Notes: generated from the letters alone by a model not told the origin. Numbered from the stretch's first letter, positions 36,483-45,909 are shown. The stretch is 46,020 nt of DNA from Enteropsectra breve (GCA_024243835.1 JALPMN010000632.1:1-46020), one strand, 5' to 3'. Numbers and translations: made by a program.

Positions 36483-36657
36483 AAATAGTAAAATTAACTA
36501 AATATTAAAAGTAGCTATTTAGAATTTTATATAACATTATTTTAATATAGAAAATAAAGTGTATGATTTAGAAGAATAGAGTGTATTATTTAGAAGAATG
36601 AATGTCTATTATCATATGTATTATTATTATAAAAGCGTTTTTTATAACCCTCTTTTA

Positions 36658-37539
36658 ATGGCAGATAGCTCTCTATGGACTGAGAAATACCGCCCACAGA
36701 AAAGCAAAGATCTGAACTGCCCTGAGCACATAAGAAGATTCTTGGAGGATGCACTAGCCAACGGCTTCCCGCATCTGCTACTCTACGGCCCTCCCGGCAC
36801 TGGAAAGACATCCTTCGCACAGCTGCTGTCCCCAACCCTTACGCTCAACGCATCGGATGAGCGTGGCATAGATGTAATTCGCAACAAAATCAAGAAAAGA
36901 GCCAACACAGTTTCAAAGCAGGTGATTGTTCTTGATGAGTGTGAGAATCTCACACGTGATGCACAGACCTGTCTGAGAAGAGTCCTTGAAGACTTTCCAA
37001 ATACAAGATTTGTATTCTGCACAAATTACTACAACCGAATCATAGGCCCGCTGAAAAGCAGGCTGCTTAAGTTTAAATTTACGCTGCAGCAGCACGGTGC
37101 CCTGGAGAAGATCGGCGAGAGTGAGGGCCTTGCCTATCCCTCTGAATTCTACAGCTACATCTTCAAGAGATGCAACGGGGACATGAGGCGGTCCATCAAT
37201 GTGATGCAGGGACTGGCTCCGTTGAATCCGCCCTTCAGTATTTCAGGAGACAATTTTATCATCGATGATTTCATAGGAATGATACCTGATAAAATAATAA
37301 GAGAGTTTATGGAGATAAGGCGGGTAAATCTTAAGGAATTCTGCAAAATGTTCTTAGATGCAAGTTACAGCTGTCTGCAGCTCATACAGCAGCTGAGCGA
37401 GAGTCTGTGGGGAAGCAGCAAGCAGATGGCGCAGTTCTCGCTGGTATTGTCTGAGCTGGAGGGAAAGTGTATAAATGGATGCTCTGATGAATTTGTTCTG
37501 TACAACGTGTGCTTTGGAAAGATAGAAATCTACAGCTGA
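36658..37539 (+). CDS. Replication factor C small subunit (Rfc2/RFC4-like)
   Basis: A clamp-loader AAA+ protein of 293 residues from the ATG at 36658, which is preceded by AACCCTCTTTTA; the upstream ATG at 36598 would add a Tyr-rich N-terminus not found in the family. Motifs: WTEKYRPQ at the start, Walker A GPPGTGKT (44-51), LNASDERGIDVIRNKIK, Walker B VLDECENL (the usual DEAD is DECE), sensor 1 CTNYYNRI, and the arginine-finger region SRLLKFKF (family SRCxxFxF, with Leu for Cys). RFC loads PCNA at primer ends in DNA replication. NASDERG with IRNKIK fits Rfc2/RFC4 best. The C-terminal collar is shorter than usual. Confidence 0.88.
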   Translation: MADSSLWTEKYRPQKSKDLNCPEHIRRFLEDALANGFPHLLLYGPPGTGKTSFAQLLSPTLTLNASDERGIDVIRNKIKKRANTVSKQVIVLDECENLTRDAQTCLRRVLEDFPNTRFVFCTNYYNRIIGPLKSRLLKFKFTLQQHGALEKIGESEGLAYPSEFYSYIFKRCNGDMRRSINVMQGLAPLNPPFSISGDNFIIDDFIGMIPDKIIREFMEIRRVNLKEFCKMFLDASYSCLQLIQQLSESLWGSSKQMAQFSLVLSELEGKCINGCSDEFVLYNVCFGKIEIYS

Positions 37540-37827
37540 GTGTACAAAGATGAGTAAATTATATTATAATAGGCATCTTAATAACATTCTTTATCATATT
37601 ATAACTTTCAGGCTATAATAGTCCCTTTTATATTTTAATAAGTTCTTTCATATTATAACTTTAATATTATAATAGTCTCTTTCAGATTGCTGTTCCCTTA
37701 AATGATTCAACATAATGCAGGTTCGAATAATATTCTTTTTGTTGAAAAATTGGTTCCTTAAACATCAGCTGTCTTTTGATTTTAAAAATTAAAATTGCTG
37801 TACCAAATGAAATGTTTTTAGAAAAAA
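37540..37827. other. Intergenic region with imperfect tataata/ctttca repeats
   Basis: About 290 bp with repeats of type tttcatattataacttt and tataatagtc(c/t)ctttt at about 37600-37685. No gene seen. Confidence 0.5.
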
Positions 37828-37898
37828 TGGAGAATCCAGGAATCGAACCCGGATCTCATGATTGCGGATCATGCTCTTTACCATTAAGATAATTCCCC
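37828..37898 (-). tRNA. tRNA-Ala (anticodon CGC)
   Basis: All four stems form: acceptor GGGGAAT with ATTCTCC, including a G3-U70 pair, the identity mark of alanine tRNAs; D stem TCTT/AAGA with loop AATGGTA; anticodon stem CATGA/TCATG; T stem CCGGG/CCTGG with loop TTCGATT. A73 is present. The B box GGTTCGATTCC matches the RNA polymerase III consensus exactly. The anticodon loop is TCCGCAA, giving CGC at 34-36 and C instead of the near-universal U at position 33. There is no intron and no encoded CCA. Confidence 0.88.
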
Positions 37899-38104
37899 AT
37901 AAAATTTATGGAAAATAAATATTTTATCCAATTAAACTGTATTAAATATTTCGGAGAACGGAAATGCAAAATGCCTGTAGTCCAATGCGATAACAATTCA
38001 AAATAACACTTTTATTTATTTTCTAAAAATTATTCTACATTAAACTTCTTGAATGAAAAATAAATATTTTTTTAAAGCTCTTTAAAGGTAGAATTGCCGT
38101 TTAT
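37899..38104. other. Intergenic region 5' of the tRNA
   Basis: AT-rich, without recognised signal. The run of T on the tRNA's 3' side (complement of gaaaaaa at 37821-37827) can serve as RNA polymerase III terminator. Confidence 0.5.
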
Positions 38105-39733
38105 TTACTTCTTTGACTTCTTTTTAGTGCTCATAAGCAGCTTATTCTTCTTGTTCTGCTTTCTTGCACCCCTCTTCTTCTGCTTGGCTTCATACCGCTC
38201 CTTCTTTATCTCTCTTTTGCGCTCTTCCTTATTTTTGGTTCTTATTTTCTCCCTCTCCTCCTTGGTGCTACTTCTCTTCACAAAGCTTGTTGGCTTGTCA
38301 ATTGCCTCATTTTTAATTAGCGCCTTGAGCAGTGCTTTATAAGCGAAGCATATTGATTTGCTTCTGTTGCCTTTGTATGGCTCAATAAGCTCTAAAATAG
38401 CCTTTTTAAGCCCGCCCTTAAGGCTGTTTTCTTCTTTGCTTTCACTCTCGCTGCCGTCCTTTGAGTTTATCTCCTCGACTGCTTCCATCTCAACCGATAT
38501 TTCTTCTTCTTCCAGAGATTCCATTTCAATTAATGATTCCATTTCTTCATATCCTGAATCTACTTCTTCCAAAGATTCTACTTCATTTAATGATTCCATT
38601 TCATCCACTGCTTCACTCTGCTCTGATCCTTCTATTTCCTCCATGTCTATGCTGCTCAGCTCCTCCAGGTTCTCAAAATCTATTGCCTTCACTTTCTCAA
38701 TACCCGCTACTTTGTAGTATATTTCTCTCATTAGATTCATTCCATAGCACACAACATCATCCTCCTTGTTTCTGCTCAAAAACTCATCTGAAATAGTTTT
38801 GGAAACAGAAACAGCCTCGTCAGGAGAGACACTCGCAACCAGGCAGTCCAAAAGCTCACGCAAATCAGGCTTGTCCAAATCTATCATCTTAAGCACCATC
38901 TTGGTGATGGACTTCTTAATTCCGAAATGATTCTTAAACAGCACGTAGATCTTCAGCTTCATGATCTTCTCGTCCCGGTCAAAAAGAGTTTCGTTTATTT
39001 CTTTGTAGATGCGCTTTCCGTATTCTGCCCCATTCTCAATCCTGGAAATATCAAATGAAACATCAGTTCTATTCAGAAAATAAAGCATGCAGATTTTAGA
39101 GATTTTCTCACTGCTGAACAGGCTCTCACAGATAAGTCTTTCAAGTTCTTTTGTATCTACGTTGCTTGGATATTCAGTTTTAGACTCAGAGATTTTATCC
39201 GTTACTTCCTGATTATCGTTATTTTCTTTATCATCTTCATCAGTGGCATTACTCTGTATTTTTACTTTTGGAAGACGCGAGAACAGCACTAGAAGAAAAT
39301 AGTAGCAGAAACAGCGCTGCTTCTCTGTTCCCTTGCCGTACCACTCCACCAGAATATCGTAGCAGGAGAAGTCAAGAAACTCAGTGACTCCCTTGTGGTA
39401 GAACTTCAGATCTGAGCCGTAGAGAAGTATGTTTTTAATAAGCACGCGAGAATCAATAAGGCGCTTCTGGCGCACCAAAATGAGCCCTCCAAGAATGGAC
39501 TTGCGTATTTTTGAGTCTTTGATGGCCGAAAGAGCGCCCACCAGGGCCCCTATGGATCTTTCTGGCTCTACGTAGCAGTAGCGCACGATGAAGGCTATGA
39601 GCGGCTTCATCTGCTTTACTGGCGGATTTGGAAGCTTAATCAGCGCCTCTAGAGCATCCAGCTCTTCTAAGTATTCAGGGAGCCATGTTAGCTTGTCTTG
39701 TTTTATTTTCTGTCCTAATGTGATTAAGTCCAT
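38105..39733 (-). CDS. Sda1-like 60S ribosome export/maturation protein
   Basis: The 542-residue product starts at the ATG at 39733 (MDLITLGQ); codons upstream are non-ATG. The N-terminal region contains DSKIRKSILGGLILVRQKRL then IDSRVLIKNILLYGSDLKFY, matching the Sda1 block with LRxxxVxALILLRNKxLI. Further on VVCYGMNLMREIYYK corresponds to the Sda1 GINxIREIC motif. A highly acidic region with imperfect repeats (SLNEVESLEEVDSGYEEMES) and a Lys-rich C-terminus (KQNKKNKLLMSTKKKSKK) also fit Sda1. Sda1 is needed for pre-60S maturation and export in the nucleus. It is shorter than the yeast protein (767 aa). Confidence 0.75.
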   Translation of the reverse strand: MDLITLGQKIKQDKLTWLPEYLEELDALEALIKLPNPPVKQMKPLIAFIVRYCYVEPERSIGALVGALSAIKDSKIRKSILGGLILVRQKRLIDSRVLIKNILLYGSDLKFYHKGVTEFLDFSCYDILVEWYGKGTEKQRCFCYYFLLVLFSRLPKVKIQSNATDEDDKENNDNQEVTDKISESKTEYPSNVDTKELERLICESLFSSEKISKICMLYFLNRTDVSFDISRIENGAEYGKRIYKEINETLFDRDEKIMKLKIYVLFKNHFGIKKSITKMVLKMIDLDKPDLRELLDCLVASVSPDEAVSVSKTISDEFLSRNKEDDVVCYGMNLMREIYYKVAGIEKVKAIDFENLEELSSIDMEEIEGSEQSEAVDEMESLNEVESLEEVDSGYEEMESLIEMESLEEEEISVEMEAVEEINSKDGSESESKEENSLKGGLKKAILELIEPYKGNRSKSICFAYKALLKALIKNEAIDKPTSFVKRSSTKEEREKIRTKNKEERKREIKKERYEAKQKKRGARKQNKKNKLLMSTKKKSKK

Positions 39734-40174
39734 TTTCACGACCAAAAATAAAAATTTTTTAAACCGAATATTTTTTATTCCATTTAATAAAATTTAGATT
39801 ACTTAACGTTTTGACTTGTTAAAGTGAGTGCATCGAGAAAGAATATCTAAAGCAGTCAATTAACACTAATTACAAAGGACTTACTGTATTATATTTTCGC
39901 ATCTTGAAAAAATATAAAAATATGTGGTTCGCGAAGATTAAACAATGCGTATAAAATACATAGCAAATACTTTATCATTTGCGTCTAATATTATTACTCT
40001 AGCATTTGGACTTTAAAAAAATCCAAATTAAATAATAAGTGTGGCATTGCCTGCTCTAATAAATAAGTTCTATTCCTGCTATATAAAATAGCTTCAGAAT
40101 TCCCACATACCGTAAAGCAATGCCTGTGCGTATTGCATTTTTTGAAAAAATATTTAAAAATTTTTACCGATAAA
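39734..40174. other. Intergenic region between divergent genes
   Basis: About 440 bp. AAATTT-like runs lie at both ends (39753-39760 for Sda1, 40156-40163 for the Rrn3-like gene), placing both promoters here. No RNA gene seen. Confidence 0.5.
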
Positions 40175-41074
40175 ATGACTAAAATATCGCTAAAGAGAAA
40201 AATGGAGATTCTGAAAGCACTCGATGTAGTACCATTCGACAACTTGAAGATACCCGAATATCTGAAGTATGCTGCTGCGGAGGACATGGCAAAGCCGGTA
40301 ATTAAAAATATTCTGGCCAAGCTTGTGCAGATAGACACGCACGTGTCTGCATCCTACGACTGCATGGACGAGGAGGAGTGGGAAGCCATCTTTGCTGAAT
40401 ACGATTCTCCCCCCTTTAGCGGTTCAGAGGAAGATTCTGAAAATACCCAGCTCAAGCAGGACATCGATCTTGTTGAGGGCTGCATGGGCCCGATAGCCGA
40501 GATGCTGTGCAAAATGGGCACTGACTCTCTTTTTGCAATCATTGAGCCCCTTTTCCGCAACAAAACGCGGAATATTCAGTTTATTTTATTTTTGCTCTGC
40601 TGTGAGCGCCCGAAGCTTGTTTTGGGATGGCTGCTGTGCCGGCTTAAAAAAGAGCCGAGGATCTACAGTCCGTGGTTTTGTTCTCTTCTCTCGCGCGCGA
40701 AGATCGACGAAGCGCTTAAAGCCAAGTGTATCGCGGCCTATGTGCAATTTATTGGGGGCATCAAGCCTTCAGCAAGTGCCGAGTATCTTGTTCTGGCACA
40801 GAACTTAATATACGTGCTGTGCTTCAATCCCTCGGCAATGGAAAATAATGAGGCAGTTAAGAAAATAATCAGCGGATTTTTTGAAAACCAGATTGTAAAC
40901 CACATGAACCAGAGTGTTCTTCTGAAGTTCTGCGAAATGTTCAACTACGAGCTGAATACCAAGAACATCAAAGAGAACAAGAGCAGCTGTCTAAGTTTCT
41001 TTCCCTTTGACAAGCCTGTTATCCCGGCTGTCTGGGACATGGTTAGTGAAAAGTATATTGTCTTTGAAAACTAG
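40175..41074 (+). CDS. Rrn3/TIF-IA-like RNA polymerase I initiation factor
   Basis: A 299-residue helical protein from the ATG at 40175, preceded by AAAATTTTTACCGATAAA. Family-like features are an acidic stretch (residues about 60-90, DEEEWEAIFAEYDSPPFSGS), HEAT-like helices with AKCIAAYVQFIGGIKPSASA (Rrn3 has AxxYLASFLARA here), a YVLCFNPS segment (Rrn3 YxxCFRW), and CLSFFPFDKPVIP near the end, matching the hallmark FFPFDP. Rrn3 bridges RNA polymerase I to the rDNA promoter factors. It is about half the usual length (yeast 627 aa). The assignment rests mainly on FFPFD and the helix order. Confidence 0.62.
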   Translation: MTKISLKRKMEILKALDVVPFDNLKIPEYLKYAAAEDMAKPVIKNILAKLVQIDTHVSASYDCMDEEEWEAIFAEYDSPPFSGSEEDSENTQLKQDIDLVEGCMGPIAEMLCKMGTDSLFAIIEPLFRNKTRNIQFILFLLCCERPKLVLGWLLCRLKKEPRIYSPWFCSLLSRAKIDEALKAKCIAAYVQFIGGIKPSASAEYLVLAQNLIYVLCFNPSAMENNEAVKKIISGFFENQIVNHMNQSVLLKFCEMFNYELNTKNIKENKSSCLSFFPFDKPVIPAVWDMVSEKYIVFEN

Positions 41075-41122
41075 TCAAATATAAATGCAATATGATAGAA
41101 ATTAGTCTCTTCAATTAATAAA

Positions 41123-41193
41123 ATTGTTTAAAATGACATTGCTTAAAGTGGAATTGCTTAAAGCGGAATTGTTTAAAGTGGAATTGCTTAAAT
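41123..41193. repeat. 15-bp tandem repeat, about 4.7 copies
   Basis: Units of attgcttaaagtgga start at 41123 (diverged), 41138, 41153, 41168 and 41183 (partial). They lie just after the Rrn3-like stop. The taaagcgga core is reminiscent of the right end of the 102-bp element at 31379-31480, so an origin from transposon ends is possible. Confidence 0.85.
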
Positions 41194-41680
41194 AGGCATA
41201 TTTACAATACCTTTTTGTTTATAGTCTAACCTGTGCATTTTTAAACAGCTAAATAGTATCTTAACCATATCTTTATAGAAGTAAATAATATTCACATGTA
41301 TTTTACTAGATATTTGATCGTATCAAACTTCAATTTCCATTTATTGCTTGTTTTCAGTGATTTACGAAAATTATATAGCAAGAGCACAGACAATTTTGCT
41401 ATTAGAACCTTCCTCACAATGCTACAGTGATTTGTTTTTATCTTGTATTACCAGTATTCTACGATCATTTTTCGTGTCTTTCTTCTCCTTCTTCCTAATT
41501 TTCATTTTTGTATAAAATTTTTATTTAATTCGAAAATCATAGAAAAATCAATCAAGCAGCTGCACTCTCCCACAAATAATCATTTAGTCCATATGTCTGT
41601 CTCATATCTTATTATTTATTTTATTTACCTGTTTACTAACAAATAGCCAATTTTCCATCGATTAAAAATTTTACCCCTAA
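41194..41680. other. AT-rich intergenic region
   Basis: About 490 bp without a convincing gene. A 67-codon frame at 41443-41646 is AT-rich and hydrophobic without a start signal. AAATTTT and CCCC directly before the ATG at 41681 form the next promoter. Confidence 0.45.
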
Positions 41681-43126
41681 ATGAGCGACTCAGAGCCTTA
41701 CATGTCGCCAACGAGCAACAACAGCTGCAGCATGGGCCTCAAGGAACGCATCCAGTATTTTGAGGCCCTGAAGGAAGAGCAAAAACTTGATGCGCCTGAC
41801 AGTGGCGCCAAAAGCCCTGACACAGGCGAATATTCTGATTTCAAATATAGTTTAAATGAGGCAAAGACCGTCTCTTCTTCGCCAAACCAGAAAAGTGCCC
41901 AAAAAAATGGAATTTCTACATTCGACAACTCTAGTCTGGAGAATATTAAAAACTCACTTTTTAAGAGAGTTACAGGCCTGAATGACAGCTCTGAAGAGGA
42001 GGATGCTGAGCCTGAGGATATTGAAGATGTGATATCCACCGAAGTGGATTCCCTGAGCTGTTTTGATTTGGCTGATTTTGAGAGCAGAATCAGCAAAATG
42101 AAAGTAACCGCCACAAATGACGACTCAGAAAGCATCAATATCAACACTCTCCAGAAACACGTGTATGAAGAGCTGCAAAGTAATTTGGATATCAATGAGG
42201 CAGGTTTTACTATCGATGAAAATAGTATTGTAACCAGTGACTGCCTGAGGAATGAAGATGTGATAAAAATAAGCTTTGTAAAAGAGGAAGAGGATGTGAA
42301 AAGTATAATTGCAAAATACAACCAGGAAATAAACATGAAAGTCAAGAAGGAGCCGCTGCCATCGAGCAAAGATCTCATAAATGACTTTAGCATCCACAAA
42401 AACAGGCCTGCGATGCTGAACTGTTCGACGCTGGATGAGAAACTGGCAAATACAAAACACATTTTAAACAGAAAAAATGTTTATACAAACAGCGATGGAA
42501 GGATCATACCAGTTTTCAGCAAATCGCATCTCTGCAGCGAGCCCTGTGTGTGGAGAGCACCCGGTGCGGTCATAGCCACCAGGCCCAGCATCTCTCTTTA
42601 TTCTTCGGTTGTTTCTGAAAAAGGAATTGAATTTTATTTCAAAGTTGAATGTGGCGCCAAAACAGAGTGGTACCTGAAAAAGAGCTGTGCCACGATAAAC
42701 AGCAAAGAGCTCAGTACCGCTGTCTATGGCTTGCTCAGTCTCTCAAGAACAATGAAAAGCGAGCTAAGTGCAACAAATGTCAATCTGTTTACAGCCGACT
42801 GCAGAACAGACGAGGCGGTAAAATCAGCCATGGCAAATACCCTGCGAGAGTTTAGTGACAAGGCACTGGATGCCTTTGTTCACACGGGCATCACAACCGC
42901 TGTCTACAAAAGAACCAGCTACGCGTTTTTCTCAGGTTTTATCGTTCTTCTCAAGTTCATAGGAAATGTGCTGAGTGTGCTCCAGGACGGGCGTGTAATC
43001 CAAATAATAGAGATAAAGAGTGCACAGCGCCGCGGAAGACTGGGAATATCCGTTGATAGCGATATATTTGTCTTTAGCTGTGAAAGGGAGCGTGATGAGT
43101 GGATGAAGGTTCTCCAGGCACAATAA
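41681..43126 (+). CDS. Protein with C-terminal PH-like domain, possibly anillin/Bud4-related (481 aa)
   Basis: The start at 41681 follows AAAAATTTTACCCCTAA. The N-terminal half is acidic and Ser/Asp-rich, probably disordered, with an early SMGLKERIQYFEAL helix that recalls the LKERxxxFE element near the start of anillin-type proteins. Residues about 285-405 include CSEPCVWRAPGAVIATRP and a beta-rich part. The last about 80 residues (FFSGFIVLLKFIGNVLSVLQ, then ISVDSDIFVFSCERERDEWM and KVLQAQ) have the order of a PH domain, closing with the typical helix around an invariant Trp. This may be a membrane- or septin-linked cell division protein; that is inference from layout only. Confidence 0.7.
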   Translation: MSDSEPYMSPTSNNSCSMGLKERIQYFEALKEEQKLDAPDSGAKSPDTGEYSDFKYSLNEAKTVSSSPNQKSAQKNGISTFDNSSLENIKNSLFKRVTGLNDSSEEEDAEPEDIEDVISTEVDSLSCFDLADFESRISKMKVTATNDDSESININTLQKHVYEELQSNLDINEAGFTIDENSIVTSDCLRNEDVIKISFVKEEEDVKSIIAKYNQEINMKVKKEPLPSSKDLINDFSIHKNRPAMLNCSTLDEKLANTKHILNRKNVYTNSDGRIIPVFSKSHLCSEPCVWRAPGAVIATRPSISLYSSVVSEKGIEFYFKVECGAKTEWYLKKSCATINSKELSTAVYGLLSLSRTMKSELSATNVNLFTADCRTDEAVKSAMANTLREFSDKALDAFVHTGITTAVYKRTSYAFFSGFIVLLKFIGNVLSVLQDGRVIQIIEIKSAQRRGRLGISVDSDIFVFSCERERDEWMKVLQAQ

Positions 43127-43379
43127 AATATACTGTTGCTTTGTTTGCTTTACTTTTTAATATAACTTTAATTTATTCACTGTAATAATCTTATATTCAC
43201 TGTAAAATTAATTTATTCACCGTTATAATTTATATGCGTGAATAACGGTACTTTCATAAATATGCATTAGCTTCATTTCATAAACATGCATTAAACTTTC
43301 CATTCTTTTTCATTTTAAACAAGAGTACTCTTATTTTTATTCCTTAGATTTATTTTATTTGCTCAAAGATACTCCCTGT

Positions 43380-43787
43380 ATGATGGAAATATTCCTCAGC
43401 TCCTGCAAAAAGGGATACGGAGTAAAAGAACTCATGTCTGAGGAGTCACGAGAGTTCTGGTGCACAGAGGACAATCTTCCACACTCCATAAAAATAGACT
43501 TTCCTGTCCTCACCTACGTCTACTCTGTAAATCTGTTTCTGGACTACAACACCGATGACTCCTACACACCCCGTGTAATTCATGTGCATTTCAACGGCCA
43601 GAAGAAAACAGTGCGCTTCAACGAGCCTTCTGGATGGCGGGAGATTCTGATTGAGAGCAATGTGTATGAGTTTTATCTGATTGTTGCAGAGAATCATTCG
43701 GAGGGAAAAGACACGCGGATCCGCCGGATGCAAATAAAAAGCGGGCCCTCCGAGCCGATGTACTACGAAGAAGCCAGTTCGCCGTAA
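43380..43787 (+). CDS. APC10: APC10/Doc1 subunit of the anaphase-promoting complex
   Basis: The 135-residue protein is essentially one DOC domain. Matches in order: LSSCKKGYGVKELMSEESRE then FWCTEDNLPHSIKIDF (family SSxKxGxGVxxLRDdnxxtYWQSDGxxPHxI), VNLFLDYNTDDSYTPRVI (family lYxDYkxDESYTPxxI), SGWREILI, and NHSEGKDTRIRRMQIK (family NHqNGRDTHIRqIki). The ATG at 43380 (or 43383) follows ACTCCCTGT; in-frame codons upstream are non-ATG. APC10 helps the anaphase-promoting complex hold substrates with D-boxes for ubiquitination in mitosis. It lacks the C-terminal IR tail usual for APC10. Confidence 0.9.
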   Translation: MMEIFLSSCKKGYGVKELMSEESREFWCTEDNLPHSIKIDFPVLTYVYSVNLFLDYNTDDSYTPRVIHVHFNGQKKTVRFNEPSGWREILIESNVYEFYLIVAENHSEGKDTRIRRMQIKSGPSEPMYYEEASSP

Positions 43788-43847
43788 AAATACTATGATA
43801 AAGAAAATAATAACAAAGATAAAAGAAGCAGTATAACTAATTTATCT

Positions 43848-44000
43848 AAAATGTATTGAATATTTATTTAAAATGTATCTAGACTGTATCTAGACTGTAT
43901 CTAGACTGTATTTAAATGTATTGAATATTTATTTAGACTGTATTTAAAATGTATTTAAAATGTATTGAATATTTATTTAAAATGTATTTAAAATGTATTG
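43848..44000. repeat. 11-bp tandem repeat array, about 14 units
   Basis: Units such as aaaatgtattt, agactgtatct and aatatttattt follow each other with an 11-bp period, and a higher-order unit (aaaatgtattg + aatatttattt + ...) recurs three times. The array sits between the convergent APC10 gene and the gene at 44070-44519. One unit is 10 bp. An 11-bp period is close to one DNA helix turn. Confidence 0.88.
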
Positions 44001-44069
44001 TTTAATAAAATCAATATTTAAAGACTTAGCTGATCGATATGAGGCTCTCTATAACAAAACTTTTAAAAA

Positions 44070-44519
44070 TTATTTTTTTCCACGATTCTTCTTGGCCAGT
44101 ATCTTTTGCTTCACAAATGACATCACACTCCCATCAACATCACTGTCATATTCCCCAATGCTGATATCCCTGTCTCCCACTTTTATTGATATTTTGTGCT
44201 TTATATCCTGGCTCCTGCTGATTATCTTCGGTGCATCCCCGCTGTAAGGCCTTGAAAATGCCTCCATCAGGGATATCACAGGCACTGCACCCAGTCCTGT
44301 CCCCTGCAGAAAATCAAGATGCATTTTCCTGTATTTCCTGAGATAGTCCTGTTTCAGCAGATTTATTCTGTATTTCAAGATTGTTTTTTGTTTTCTTATT
44401 TCTTTCCCATCAAACACCTTTTGTGTTTCATTGTTATTTATATTATCGTTTGTATCTGCACTGCTGTTATTATAGCTGTTTATTGCGCTATCCCGGCCTT
44501 TGTCTTGTCCCTCTTTCAT
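44070..44519 (-). CDS. Small basic protein of unknown function (149 aa)
   Basis: The ATG at 44519 follows TCCCATAAAAA, a good start signature. The N-terminal about 35 residues are Asn/Ser/Asp-rich. Then comes a basic helical region (EIRKQKTILKYRINLLKQDY, LRKYRKMHLDFLQG), a short hydrophobic part (LGAVPVISLMEAFSRPYSGD), an acidic DSDVDGS and a Lys/Arg-rich end (KQKILAKKNRGKK) like a nuclear or nucleolar signal. No TM or signal peptide. I recognise no family; a nucleolar or chromatin role is a guess from charge only. Confidence 0.7.
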   Translation of the reverse strand: MKEGQDKGRDSAINSYNNSSADTNDNINNNETQKVFDGKEIRKQKTILKYRINLLKQDYLRKYRKMHLDFLQGTGLGAVPVISLMEAFSRPYSGDAPKIISRSQDIKHKISIKVGDRDISIGEYDSDVDGSVMSFVKQKILAKKNRGKK

Positions 44520-44715
44520 TTTTTATGGGATAAAAATTATATTTTTTCAGCTCTATCAGACAACAATATTATTACAGACACTATTGTAGCTAGTATTATG
44601 TTTAAATCTCTAGCAGCAGCACTATAGCTGACATTCTCACTATTGAAAAATGCTAAAGAATAATTTTCAAATATATCCTTATAAATAAATTTATAATTTA
44701 AAATTTAACTTATAT

Positions 44716-45810
44716 TTAATCTATATTTAACTGCCACACCCGAAGCATCCCATTGTTCCCCACACAGTAGAGCCCATGCTCATTCACCGCCATATCAACC
44801 ACATTGTCCCTTCCCATTATCCGCATGCACTTGTCACTCTCAACATTCAGAATGTTCAGTGACTTGTCCTGGCAGGAAACAACAACAAACTCCCGCCACT
44901 TCTTAATGGCAAGAATCTGCGCCGGAAAACTGAAGGAATTTATGTTCTGCAGACCGGTGGAGACCTGTGCGTATTTCATGCGGCAGGACTCGCCGCCGAA
45001 ATAAATATGGTCCTCAGCATAGTCGAGTGCCAGAATTCGCCCACAGTCGGTCATAAAGACACTCGCATTCGGATCGACAGAGCCCGGTCTGCCCTCGGGG
45101 ACTCTCTTCTTCCCACTCAGAATAACAAGCTTGTTCTCTGTATGCCCAAAAATCATTCCTCTTCTAACGATAAAATAGCGCATTGGCTCCTGATAGTCAA
45201 CAACAGAAACACACTCATTTTCCTTAAAAATATAAATCTTGTATTCGCGTGTTGCTGCGTAGATAAGGCCCTCAGAACAGCAAATGTGATACACGTTGTT
45301 CAGAGGAACACTCCACGCCTTTTTTCCATCCGCATATTTCAAAAGGCAGTTGCGCGAGAAAACAATCAGCGCCTCATCTATAAAATCAAAAATACAGCGC
45401 TGCGTCTCAGAAAGATCGTCTTTCATGGCATACGGATCAAAGAGACGGAAATAGTCCTCTACAACGTAGAACTGGCCCTGATTGAGAACCACTACCTTCT
45501 TGTTAAGCGAAAAGGCTATTTGGCCCTGCGCCGAGACTCGCACGTTCGTTATCGGACAGGGAAAACGGAGACGCTTCTGGACCGAAAGATCTACCAGAAA
45601 GTCCCCCTCCATGCTCCAGTCAGAGCCTCTTTTAAGTGCATTAGCCGCAGGAGGCTGCGGGGGACGCGGGGCAGGATGCGTCATACGCACCTTCGTAAGC
45701 TCCTCTGTGAGCTGCTTAATTCTTCTCTCCAGCTTTAAAATTTTTTCATTCTGCGCTGCATAGACTTCTGTTAAGTGGCGGGCCAATTCTCGGAACTCGT
45801 CTGGATGCAT
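44716..45810 (-). CDS. Tup1/Groucho-like WD40 protein (364 aa)
   Basis: Start chosen at the ATG at 45810, preceded by GCCCCA and an AAATTT run; an upstream in-frame extension would add a Phe-rich non-conserved N-terminus. Residues about 1-45 form a coiled coil (LTEVYAAQNEKILKLERRIK, QLTEELTKVR), as in the Tup1 oligomerisation region, followed by a Pro-rich linker. The rest is a beta-propeller, opening with FLVDLSVQKRLRFPCPITNV then RVSAQGQIAFSLNKKVVVLN, equivalent to the first Tup1 blade, and closing with NGMLRVWQLN. Several blades are degenerate. A Tup1-type corepressor is the best guess; another coiled-coil WD40 protein is possible. Confidence 0.7.
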   Translation of the reverse strand: MHPDEFRELARHLTEVYAAQNEKILKLERRIKQLTEELTKVRMTHPAPRPPQPPAANALKRGSDWSMEGDFLVDLSVQKRLRFPCPITNVRVSAQGQIAFSLNKKVVVLNQGQFYVVEDYFRLFDPYAMKDDLSETQRCIFDFIDEALIVFSRNCLLKYADGKKAWSVPLNNVYHICCSEGLIYAATREYKIYIFKENECVSVVDYQEPMRYFIVRRGMIFGHTENKLVILSGKKRVPEGRPGSVDPNASVFMTDCGRILALDYAEDHIYFGGESCRMKYAQVSTGLQNINSFSFPAQILAIKKWREFVVVSCQDKSLNILNVESDKCMRIMGRDNVVDMAVNEHGLYCVGNNGMLRVWQLNID

Positions 45811-45909
45811 TGGGGCAAAAAATTTAAAGAAAAATAAAAATATCTTTTCTGATTGTAAATTAAAGAAATAATTAAATTGCAGCAACAGTGTCTTTGGATC
45901 TGGGTTGTC

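Noticed and set aside
36598..36657. Upstream ATG extending the RFC subunit by 20 residues
   Set aside because: The extension is Tyr-rich and not found in the family; the CCC signal sits before the ATG at 36658.
41698..42462. 254-codon open frame on the - strand
   Set aside because: Antisense to the PH-like gene; composition (Ser/Leu/Phe-rich) reflects the acidic coding strand.
45007..45738. 243-codon open frame on the + strand
   Set aside because: It is antisense to the Tup1-like gene, which has a coherent coiled-coil and propeller layout and a CCC start.
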